Of a stretch of DNA of 7,721 bases, positions 1 to 6,678 are shown piece by piece. Source of the stretch: Desulfobacteraceae bacterium (lineage in GTDB: Bacteria > Desulfobacterota > Desulfobacteria > Desulfobacterales > SG8-13); NCBI GenBank assembly GCA_029287875.1, contig JARFQH010000009.1, positions 1 to 7,721 on the forward strand, in the 5' to 3' direction. The position numbers were made by a program, and so were the translations under genes. Numbering within the stretch: the stretch's first letter is position 1; each line of letters begins with the position of its first letter. The notes below the pieces were generated by a model that was not told the origin of the DNA, searched no databases, and worked only from the letters and a program-made list of their open reading frames with translations.

Positions 1-2
1 CC

Positions 3-132
3 GATCCAGAAATGTGCAATTTTTCGCAAGTTCAAGGAAATCAAGGAATTGTGCGGAGGCATACTTCTGTATGCCGCACAAGCGATTCCGCCGATTGACG
101 CCGAAATTGCGGAAAAGGGCCATTTATGGACG
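3..132. repeat. Long imperfect palindromic element, possibly a dispersed repeat
   Basis: This stretch is an imperfect inverted repeat centred near base 66-67. The core is a perfect 7-bp stem, GGCATAC (58-64) and GTATGCC (69-75), with loop TTCT. It is flanked by TTGTGC (49-54) with GCACAA (76-81) across a 3-nt bulge, GGAAT (45-49) with ATTCC (85-89), TCAA (41-44) with TTGA (95-98), and TTTTCGCAA (21-29) with TTGCGGAAAA (107-116). The outer arms, GATCCAGAAATG (4-15) and CATTTATGGACG (121-132), match at 10 of 12 positions. No convincing reading frame covers it. A palindrome of this length between genes resembles a REP- or MITE-like element, or a structured RNA. No transposase is present, and I cannot count copies from one window. 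The element may extend past the left edge. Confidence 0.55.
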
Positions 133-159
133 GAAACTAGACTCACAGTGGTACTGTCG

Positions 160-183
160 TTTAGACCCAACCGTTCGTCTAAA
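160..183 (-). terminator. Stem-loop at the stop codon of the radical SAM gene
   Basis: TTTAGAC (160-166) and GTCTAAA (177-183) form a perfect 7-bp stem with a 10-nt loop. The stem overlaps the TAG stop codon (181-179) of the gene read on the minus strand. No T-run follows on that strand, so this is at best a weak or factor-assisted 3' end. It could also be chance. Confidence 0.25.
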
Positions 184-1804
184 TACATCCCCTTAAGGTG
201 ATTTGCCGCAGTCCATCCAGAAACCTCCGTGTCAGGGCGATGGATATGTTGTGACGGTAAACCTTGCCGCGCGAATCGACACCGCGAATCTGCCCATCGG
301 AGAGAAACCAGCGTAACAGTTGAACACCAACAGCCCGGCGATCTTCCGGGTTTAACGTAACGGCTGTCTTAAAATCTTGAGGCTCGGGAAGTCCGGCGCC
401 CTGATCCAAGAGAGACTTCATGAAATTGAGCGCCCGTCCCAGCCGCAGCAATGTCGCAGATTGCTGCCGGTCGGTGGTGTGAGAGATCGGCAGCGCGCTG
501 GAGCGCATCAGCGTAAAGTCGGTCGGCAGGAGACCCTGGCTTTCACACAATCGATAATCGGGGCTTCCCGGCGCCGGATAGAAAATTGAAACACCGGCCA
601 GCACGCGACGTTCTGCCAGGAAGAGAAGATCGACCACGGAGTCCGCTGCCGATTGCTGCGGTGCTCCGGCAATCACGTAGCCGACGCATTGAAGGTTGTA
701 TTTTTGGGCCGATGCCAAGGCGGCATCGAAGGCCGCGCGCACATCCGGTCTTTGAAATTTTTTCAATTGTTTCGGGCTGCTCGAGCCCAGCGACAAGTTG
801 AGAGTCCTGAATCCGGCTGCGGCCATGGCGGCGATGACATCGTCATCGAGCGATGGAGGAAAGAGCCCGTTCATGGCCCGTAACTCGAGTCCGGCATTGC
901 CGAAGCGAGATGTGATGCCACGCAACAGCTCTGCAAACCAGCGGCGGTCGAGGGTGAGATTCTCGTCTTCGAAATCAATAAAGCCGGCGCTGTCTCTTCC
1001 CACGGCACTTTCAATCTCGGCCAGAACGGATGTGAGAGAGCGTCGGCAAAAGGTGCGCTTGCTTGAACGGCGCATGGAGCAGTAGGAACAACGCATGGGA
1101 CAGCCCCGGCTGGCCACGACGACCGCACTGCCTCTTTTGCCCCTGCGATAGTGGCGGTGCCGGATCAGATGGGTGGCCGGCAGGGGAAAATCATTCAGGT
1201 TATCGAGGCGGGCCGGACCACTGATATGAAGCGTACCGTCCGCAGCCCGCAAAACAATGCCGGGAACGTTCAGCGGGCTGCGCCCGTCTCTCAACGCCCG
1301 GGCCAGCTGCGGCGCGGCATGTTCGCCGTCACCGCGGATGACATAGTCCACCTCCGGGCATTGCATGACGCTTTCCGGAAGTTCCGTCGGGTGGTGACCT
1401 CCCATTACGATTGCGCAGGACGGTAGAGCCACCTTGATCCGTTGCGCGGTTTCAAGGGCCTCGCCACTGTATGCGGTAAACAGGGAAGATATTCCCACCA
1501 GGAAGGCACCCGACTGCGCGGCTTTTCGCGCCAGGTGTTCGAAGCTGTAGCCGTAGTGCCGATAGCGGTGAAATAGCGCAAAGGGGGATCGATCGGCACG
1601 TCCGTAAAATTCCCTGAGATAATTCATGTTCTCGGGCAACGCGATGTCACGCGATCGAGATGTGGCCAGGGCGTCCAGGATTTCCACCGAGAACCCAGCC
1701 TTTTCGAGACCGGTCGCAATACATGCCAGACCATAAGGCAAGGTGCGTTTTGCGGTCAGGTAAAAATCCCTGATTGGTGGTTGAACAAGCAGAATATCGG
1801 GCAT
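179..1804 (-). CDS. B12-binding radical SAM protein of unknown substrate
   Basis: The 541-aa product has the two-domain layout of cobalamin-binding radical SAM enzymes. Residues 1-175 form a B12-binding-like Rossmann domain (MPDILLVQPP at the start, GGHHPTELP at 136-144). From about 225 comes a radical SAM domain with CPMRCSYC (Cys235, Cys239, Cys242), which should bind the 4Fe-4S cluster that splits S-adenosylmethionine. FEDENLTLDRRW (278-289) is typical of the B12 radical SAM subfamily. There is no DxHxxG motif; the matching region reads ILDALAT, so cobalamin may bind base-off without protein histidine. The frame stays open to a TTG at 1909, but family members start near MPDILL, so I chose the ATG at 1804; no clear ribosome binding site precedes it. 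The last 120 residues are not recognisable. Relatives methylate or rearrange unactivated carbons, but no neighbour suggests a substrate. It may be cotranscribed with the TPR gene 133 bp upstream. Confidence 0.88.
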   Translation of the reverse strand: MPDILLVQPPIRDFYLTAKRTLPYGLACIATGLEKAGFSVEILDALATSRSRDIALPENMNYLREFYGRADRSPFALFHRYRHYGYSFEHLARKAAQSGAFLVGISSLFTAYSGEALETAQRIKVALPSCAIVMGGHHPTELPESVMQCPEVDYVIRGDGEHAAPQLARALRDGRSPLNVPGIVLRAADGTLHISGPARLDNLNDFPLPATHLIRHRHYRRGKRGSAVVVASRGCPMRCSYCSMRRSSKRTFCRRSLTSVLAEIESAVGRDSAGFIDFEDENLTLDRRWFAELLRGITSRFGNAGLELRAMNGLFPPSLDDDVIAAMAAAGFRTLNLSLGSSSPKQLKKFQRPDVRAAFDAALASAQKYNLQCVGYVIAGAPQQSAADSVVDLLFLAERRVLAGVSIFYPAPGSPDYRLCESQGLLPTDFTLMRSSALPISHTTDRQQSATLLRLGRALNFMKSLLDQGAGLPEPQDFKTAVTLNPEDRRAVGVQLLRWFLSDGQIRGVDSRGKVYRHNISIALTRRFLDGLRQITLRGCI

Positions 1805-1937
1805 TTTGACTGGTGCTGCGGTAATTGGGTTCTTCGCAGGTCCCTTTTCGCGGGTGCGCCAAGGGGTAATGTCCGACAGGCCGTTAGCGGCATCAAATGC
1901 CGGATCCAATCAAATGAAGCTAGATTCCGTGCTTCGT

Positions 1938-2411
1938 TTATAGAGGATTATCACGGAAGATTGACATTCTCCAGCGTGGGTCGACAGGGAGGTTTTTAAC
2001 ACGTCGGAAAAAAGAAAAACAAGGAAAGACTTCGTTTCCCATGTTGGAGTGGAGATTGGCCCGACTATAGTAGGCGGCACCATACTCCGGATCAAGATCG
2101 ATAGCCCGGTCGAAGTCTTTCAGGGCGGCCTGATTGTCGCCGGATTTTTCGTGTGCCAAGCCTCTCAAATGGTAGGCCTTGGCATATTCGGGATGGTTTT
2201 CGATGACCCGGTCAAAATCGGTCTGAGCTTCCTCTAACCGGTCCAGTTTCATGTATGCTGACGCGCGGCTCAAACGGGCGATTTTATTTTCGGTAACGAT
2301 TTCCAGTGCCTGATTGAGAGCCGCGATGCTTTTTTCGTAGTTGTGGCCGACGAATTCGGCCATCCCTTCATTGAAGTACAAAAGTGCGTCTGCGCGCCCG
2401 ACGCCTTGCAT
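1938..2411 (-). CDS. Tetratricopeptide repeat protein with broken C-terminal repeat
   Basis: This 157-aa protein is made of TPR units at about residues 8-41 (ALLYFNEGMAEF...ALNQALEI), 45-75 (RLSRASAYMKLDRLEEAQTDFDRVI) and 79-112 (AYHLRGLAHEKSGDNQAALKDFDRAIDLDP). A fourth starts at 113 (AAYYSRANLHSNMGN) and then stops matching at about residue 127. The last 30 residues (VFPCFSFFRRVKN and on) are rich in Phe and Arg and do not look like helix B of a TPR. The other two frames do not restore a TPR, so this is a sequence join or degraded end rather than a simple frameshift. TPR proteins act as binding scaffolds; no partner can be named. I chose the ATG at 2411, where TPR spacing begins; AGGG lies about 7 nt upstream. 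An in-frame extension to 2516 overlaps the preceding HTH gene and looks noncoding. No signal peptide or membrane segment is seen. Confidence 0.75.
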   Translation of the reverse strand: MQGVGRADALLYFNEGMAEFVGHNYEKSIAALNQALEIVTENKIARLSRASAYMKLDRLEEAQTDFDRVIENHPEYAKAYHLRGLAHEKSGDNQAALKDFDRAIDLDPEYGAAYYSRANLHSNMGNEVFPCFSFFRRVKNLPVDPRWRMSIFRDNPL

Positions 2412-2418
2412 CTGCGGC

Positions 2419-2485
2419 ACCCTGTAAACGCTTACAGCTAGGTGGTTTGAAGCGCATCGGACTTTGAAACCCTGTGAACGGTTAC
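2419..2485. promoter_or_regulatory. Two 17-bp near-identical repeats 50 bp apart, operator-like
   Basis: On the minus strand the motif GTAAGCGTTTACAGGGT (2435-2419) recurs as GTAACCGTTCACAGGGT (2485-2469), identical at 15 of 17 positions and offset by exactly 50 bp. The first copy sits within the near-palindrome TGTAAACGCTTACA (2423-2436 on the plus strand), which has the central CG and flanking symmetry of LacI-family operators. Both copies lie between the HTH gene and the start of the second TPR gene; the inner one also supplies the AGGG near its start. They could be tandem operators, or two copies of a dispersed short repeat. The 10-mer AACGGTTACG in the outer copy recurs on the minus strand at 6222-6213. 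Confidence 0.45.
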
Positions 2486-2512
2486 GAAAACTACCTAAAA
2501 ACCGCTGTCCGA

Positions 2513-2710
2513 TCACGTCAGTTTACCGCTCGATCTGAACGAATCAACGCTCCCCTTTTCGATGAGCACGGCTCCTCTTCTTTTAACTGCACGAATTTCA
2601 CCGAATTCAAGCAACTGATAAACAATTTTGCGACCGACGCCAAGATATTTAGCCGCCTCGCTGACCGTCAGCAGAGGCAACGAAACGAAATCAGTATCGT
2701 GGGATGCCAT
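2513..2710 (-). CDS. Small excisionase-family helix-turn-helix protein
   Basis: The 65-aa product contains one MerR-like/excisionase winged helix domain (HTH_17 type) at about residues 14-58: LTVSEAAKYLGVGRKIVYQLL forms the helix-turn-helix, and GEIRAVKRRGAVLIEKGSVDSF the wing and final helix. Such proteins bind DNA as small regulators or recombination directionality factors. No integrase is nearby, so a regulatory role is more likely than excision. The start is the ATG at 2710, not the upstream in-frame codon at 2746, because AAGGAG lies 8 nt before it and the domain begins soon after. The gene starts 16 bp downstream of the stop of the first TPR gene, so the two are very probably cotranscribed. 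Possible targets are the paired repeats at 2419-2485 or the palindrome at 3265-3278; that link is inference. Confidence 0.85.
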   Translation of the reverse strand: MASHDTDFVSLPLLTVSEAAKYLGVGRKIVYQLLEFGEIRAVKRRGAVLIEKGSVDSFRSSGKLT

Positions 2711-2726
2711 ATTAAAATCTCCTTTT

Positions 2727-3227
2727 TTATTCGAGCATCTGTTCACCCGCCTCTGCTTCAGCAGGAGCTATTTCAGGATGCCGCATGATGATCCGGGCGC
2801 AGGTGTTCCAGCGCAGCAGAGCATCTTGATTGCCAGGCGAACAGGAACTGAGGGCTGTTTCGTAAAGTTTCATCGCCTTGTCGAACCATTCGTAGGCCAG
2901 CCGCCCGGAACCCGGACCACCGCGTTCGAGATGGACCTTGGCCCGCCGTTCAAGAATAATGCCGCCATAGTAAGCTTTGCAGAATTGATCGCTCAGTTTT
3001 TCCAAAACTTCCTGTGCCTGGTTGAAGGCCGTGTTGAGATGTTGTTTGAACGTGTCGGTCAGTGCCAACAACAGGATGATCGACGCCTGTTGATTATCGG
3101 GTTCGACCGCCAGCACATCCCGGCAAATACTTTCGGCCTCCAAGGGTTCGTTCAAGAGGCGGTAACGTTCGGCTTTTTCCAATGCACCCGGTATCGCTGC
3201 CTTTGAAAGGGATTTCAATGTGTACAT
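2727..3227 (-). CDS. TPR-like helical repeat protein
   Basis: This 166-aa cytoplasmic protein has a recognisable TPR-like pair at about residues 15-52 (ALEKAERYRLLNEPLEAESICRDVLAVEPDNQQASIILLLAL). A second helical region at about 83-152 includes YYGGIILERRAKVHLERG, AYEWFDKAMKLYETAL and NQDALLRWNTCARIIM. It ends in an acidic tail rich in Glu and Ala. There is no catalytic motif, signal peptide or membrane helix. The ATG at 3227 is preceded by AAGGA about 8 nt upstream. It is the first gene of a probable operon, TPR protein then HTH regulator then second TPR protein. I infer an adaptor role in protein-protein contacts; nothing in the sequence names the partner. A palindrome 38-51 bp upstream of its start could be a control site. 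Confidence 0.8.
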   Translation of the reverse strand: MYTLKSLSKAAIPGALEKAERYRLLNEPLEAESICRDVLAVEPDNQQASIILLLALTDTFKQHLNTAFNQAQEVLEKLSDQFCKAYYGGIILERRAKVHLERGGPGSGRLAYEWFDKAMKLYETALSSCSPGNQDALLRWNTCARIIMRHPEIAPAEAEAGEQMLE

Positions 3228-3264
3228 GATTCTTTCCTTTTCTTGCGGTATGAAGCACTGACGT

Positions 3265-3278
3265 TATTAGACCTAATA
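3265..3278. promoter_or_regulatory. 14-bp palindrome upstream of the first TPR gene
   Basis: TATTAG and CTAATA form a perfect 6-bp inverted repeat around an AC spacer, 38-51 bp upstream of the ATG at 3227 read on the minus strand. Its place between gene and probable promoter suits an operator. No factor can be assigned; the HTH protein in the same operon is one possible ligand. Confidence 0.3.
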
Positions 3279-3287
3279 CGTGACCGG

Positions 3288-3316
3288 TTGCGGCGCTTCG
3301 AGATGGCAAATACTAA
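3288..3316 (+). promoter_or_regulatory. Weak sigma70-like promoter candidate for the plus-strand RNA
   Basis: TTGCGG (3288-3293) and TACTAA (3311-3316) are 17 bp apart on the plus strand. This would start a transcript near 3322, shortly before the structured region. Both boxes match the consensus only in part, so it is proposed mainly from its position. Confidence 0.22.
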
Positions 3317-3332
3317 ATGCTCATTCCTCTTC

Positions 3333-3541
3333 GGGTCACCACGGTGAATAAAAATGACGCGCCTGAGCCCGGATGAACGGATGCGAAAAGCGGCTGACTG
3401 TCTGAGTCGCTTATGGGGTCTTAGACCGGACCCTATGCCGATGCCTCTAAGAGGACACGACCTTCAAGCTGCATCCGAACTCATTATTTGAAGACGGGCC
3501 TGTTCCGGGCTTAGAGCCGGGCGGAGGTGCCCACCTTTTTT
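3333..3541 (+). ncRNA. Candidate structured noncoding RNA on the plus strand
   Basis: No protein gene fits this stretch, but nested complementary segments do. CTGAGCCCGG (3363-3372) pairs with CCGGGCTTAG (3505-3514), and CGGATGCG (3378-3385) with TGCATCCG (3470-3477). Inside lie hairpins AAGCGGCT/AGTCGCTT (3388-3395/3405-3412), ATGGGGTC/GACCCTAT (3413-3420/3429-3436) and CCTC/GAGG (3444-3447/3451-3454). GGGTCACC (3333-3340) can pair with GGTGCCC (3526-3532) with one bulge as an outer closing stem. Three helices contain a G-U pair that would be A-C on the opposite strand, which points to plus-strand transcription. A short hairpin and six T residues end it at 3541, facing the 3' end of sdhB. 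An alternative pairing, CTTCAA (3462-3467) with TTGAAG (3488-3493), excludes the 3470-3477 helix. I do not recognise the class. Size and a closed long stem would allow a divergent 6S RNA, but the three-hairpin core is unlike it. Confidence 0.5.
3523..3541 (+). terminator. Rho-independent terminator-like end of the plus-strand RNA
   Basis: AGGT (3525-3528), loop GCCC and ACCT (3533-3536) form a short stem that G-T pairs can lengthen to GGAGGT/ACCTTT. Six T residues (3536-3541) follow. The stem is short, so termination may be partial. It competes with the proposed closing stem 3333-3340/3526-3532. Confidence 0.45.
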
Positions 3542-3545
3542 CCGT

Positions 3546-3551
3546 ATTATA
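3546..3551 (-). promoter_or_regulatory. Consensus -10 box TATAAT on the minus strand
   Basis: A perfect TATAAT reads from 3551 to 3546. No good -35 box lies 16-18 bp upstream; the nearest T-rich candidate, TTACTT, is 19 bp away. If used, transcription would start near 3539, run antisense through the whole structured RNA region, and reach the TPR gene with a leader of about 310 nt. It sits in an AT-rich patch where a chance match is possible. Confidence 0.3.
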
Positions 3552-3598
3552 CATTCTATTTTCGTACTAAAAGTAACCTTGGCCAAACGTCAGGAAAG

Positions 3599-4309
3599 TT
3601 ATTCATTTTTCTCCTGTTGTTTGATGGTGCGCTTGATCTGACCGATGCACTTGGTCACCGGGATTCCCTTGGGGCATACATCCGTGCACCACCACATGGT
3701 CTTGCACCCCCAAGCGCCGTCATCATTGTCGAGCTGTGCCAGGCGGCCGCCGGTGGCGGTGTCTCGAGAATCATTAATATAGCGGAATGCTCGCAGAAGT
3801 GCTGCCGGTCCAAGGTAATTGGGGTTGGCCCGTGAGATCGGACAAGACGATGTGCAGGAGGCGCAAAGGATGCAGCGCAGGGCCGGTTCGATCGCCTTTT
3901 GTTCTTCCGCGCTCTGAATCCGTTCTTTTTCCGGTTCTCCCTCGTCGTTGATCAGATACGGTCGAACGTAGCGGTGTTTTTCAAAAAATGGATCCATGTC
4001 CACGACCAGGTCCTTTATGACATTGAACAACGGCAGCGGTTCGATGACAAAGTTGTTGGCCGTTTTGTAATCCCGCACCAACTTCTGACAGGCGAGGCCG
4101 ACGTGACCGTTGATGACCATGGCGTCCGAGCCGCAGATGCCGTGCGAACATGAAGCCCGGTAAACCAGCGTGGGGTCAAGTTCCCAGCGAATCCGGTTCA
4201 GGCAGTCGAGGATCTTGTCGGTCGATTCGACGTCAATCGCGTACTCCTGGTAGCGGGGCTGTTTGTCGACCGCGGGATCGAAGCGAAAGATGACAAAGGT
4301 GGCCTTCAT
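3599..4309 (-). CDS. sdhB: Succinate dehydrogenase/fumarate reductase iron-sulfur subunit
   Basis: The 236-aa protein carries electrons between the flavoprotein and the quinone site. The N-terminal ferredoxin-like domain has the 2Fe-2S ligands Cys54, Cys59, Asp62 and Cys74 (CSHGICGSD...GLAC); aspartate in the third place also occurs in E. coli SdhB. The C-terminal domain has CILCASCTSSCP (Cys146, 149, 152, 156) and CKTMWWCTDVCPKG (Cys202, 208, 212). By family pattern, Cys146/149/152/212 bind 4Fe-4S and Cys156/202/208 bind 3Fe-4S. The tryptophans that follow the first cluster motif in E. coli are replaced here (CPISRANPNYLGP), so the quinone pocket may differ. Length is normal. The ATG at 4309 comes one base after the sdhA stop, with AGAGGAAG in the end of sdhA as ribosome binding site, so the genes are translationally close. 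No strong terminator follows; the plus-strand RNA converges from the other side. Confidence 0.96.
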   Translation of the reverse strand: MKATFVIFRFDPAVDKQPRYQEYAIDVESTDKILDCLNRIRWELDPTLVYRASCSHGICGSDAMVINGHVGLACQKLVRDYKTANNFVIEPLPLFNVIKDLVVDMDPFFEKHRYVRPYLINDEGEPEKERIQSAEEQKAIEPALRCILCASCTSSCPISRANPNYLGPAALLRAFRYINDSRDTATGGRLAQLDNDDGAWGCKTMWWCTDVCPKGIPVTKCIGQIKRTIKQQEKNE

Positions 4310-4310
4310 C

Positions 4311-6038
<1,728 letters not shown>

Positions 6039-6161
6039 AGTCGACTCCCTGCTGAAAATCCGATTATTGGTTGAGTTGACGAATTTTGAAAATGAGAATG
6101 ATGCCGATGCACGTATTCAGCCCGAACGCTTAATCCCGTCTTTCCCGCAGCTTAGAAAAAG

Positions 6162-6186
6162 CCCTTAAACTTGTAAAGGGTTTTTT
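6162..6186 (-). terminator. Bidirectional rho-independent terminator-like hairpin
   Basis: CCCTT (6162-6166) and AAGGG (6176-6180) flank a 9-nt loop. TTTTTT follows at 6181-6186 on the plus strand, and five T residues follow the hairpin on the minus strand (6160-6156), so it could work in both directions. On the minus strand it lies 40-64 bp after the stop of the cyclophilin-like gene and would isolate sdhAB from the genes upstream. Confidence 0.6.
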
Positions 6187-6187
6187 C

Positions 6188-6222
6188 AACGGTTCGGATT
6201 TTGTGGAGCGACCGTAACCGTT
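6188..6222. repeat. 10-bp stem-loop just after the cyclophilin-like gene
   Basis: AACGGTTCGG (6188-6197) pairs with CCGTAACCGTT (6212-6222) with one bulged T and a 14-nt loop. It begins four bases after the TGA stop of the cyclophilin-like gene on the minus strand and precedes the hairpin at 6162-6186. It may protect the 3' end or assist termination. Its right arm shares the 10-mer CGTAACCGTT with one of the repeats at 2469-2485. Confidence 0.4.
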
Positions 6223-6225
6223 TTG

Positions 6226-6609
6226 TCAGCTCTGTTTGCGGTTGACGCGGATTCGTGCGCCGTTTGCGATTCCTTTGAAGGCCGTGGCATCGCCGAGGAC
6301 CCGGCCAAACACATTGACCGGGCTGTAAGCCCGGGGTTTATCGTCCCGGCTCACTGGTGTGGGACCGAAAAAAATACAGAATGCTTTTCCCATGGGCCAG
6401 TAGGCGAGTTCCCCGATTTCAACTTCCGCCCGTGCATCATGCTCCTGTTGCACGGCAACCGGTATGGTGAAATAGATCTCGTTGCCCCAGGTATTGACAG
6501 TGCTTTCGAAAGGCAGCGCCTCGAGAATCTTGACGGCCGTCGCGTTCGTACCGAGTTCAGCCTCTAAACAAATGTCATTTACCGAGATAGTAATAATGTT
6601 ATCGTCCAT
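6226..6609 (-). CDS. Cyclophilin-like fold protein (TM1367 type)
   Basis: The 127-aa product matches the small Cyclophil_like family known from the Thermotoga protein TM1367. Features include an N-terminal strand ITISVNDICLEAEL, ILEALPFESTVNTWGNEIYFTIPV (30-53), GELAYWPMGKAFCIFFGPTP (67-86), and SPVNVFGRVLGDA near the end. The fold resembles cyclophilin, but peptidyl-prolyl isomerase activity has not been established for these short forms, so function is open. The start is the ATG at 6609, with GAGGAG ending 5 nt before it; the GTG two codons upstream overlaps that site. The gene lies 69 bp after the gamma-glutamyltransferase on the same strand with no terminator between, so cotranscription is likely. 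Two stem-loops follow its stop codon. Confidence 0.87.
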   Translation of the reverse strand: MDDNIITISVNDICLEAELGTNATAVKILEALPFESTVNTWGNEIYFTIPVAVQQEHDARAEVEIGELAYWPMGKAFCIFFGPTPVSRDDKPRAYSPVNVFGRVLGDATAFKGIANGARIRVNRKQS

Positions 6610-6678
6610 TGTCACTCCTCATAAGGTTTCGGTGAAGCGCCTCAATGTCTGAAATTGCAAACTTATTTTTTCGTGAGC

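Noticed and set aside
1805..1909. N-terminal extension of the radical SAM protein from TTG at 1909
   Set aside because: The extra 35 residues are low-complexity and unlike the family start, and no ribosome binding site precedes the TTG. The ATG at 1804 also lacks one, so some doubt remains.
1910..2095. Small minus-strand frame overlapping the end of the second TPR gene, as a frameshifted continuation of the TPR
   Set aside because: Its translation (METKSFLVFLFSDVLK and on) has no TPR pattern, so it does not explain the broken repeat.
2423..2436. TGTAAACGCTTACA as a CcpA catabolite-response site
   Set aside because: It fits the cre consensus, but CcpA is a Firmicutes regulator and this appears to be a deltaproteobacterium. 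I report it only as LacI-like symmetry or a repeat.
2628..3206. Plus-strand open frame of 192 codons across the first TPR and HTH genes
   Set aside because: It is antisense to two genes that have good ribosome binding sites and recognisable folds, and its translation resembles nothing.
3525..3536. Minus-strand terminator for sdhAB formed by AGGTGGGCACCT
   Set aside because: On the minus strand the T-run is replaced by A residues before the stem, so the orientation is wrong; it serves the plus strand.
3333..3541. Firm assignment of the structured region as 6S RNA
   Set aside because: I noticed a CCTGAGCC octamer also present in E. coli 6S RNA and a similar length, but the core folds as three hairpins and the usual neighbours (zapA, ygfA) are absent. 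It is kept only as a possibility.
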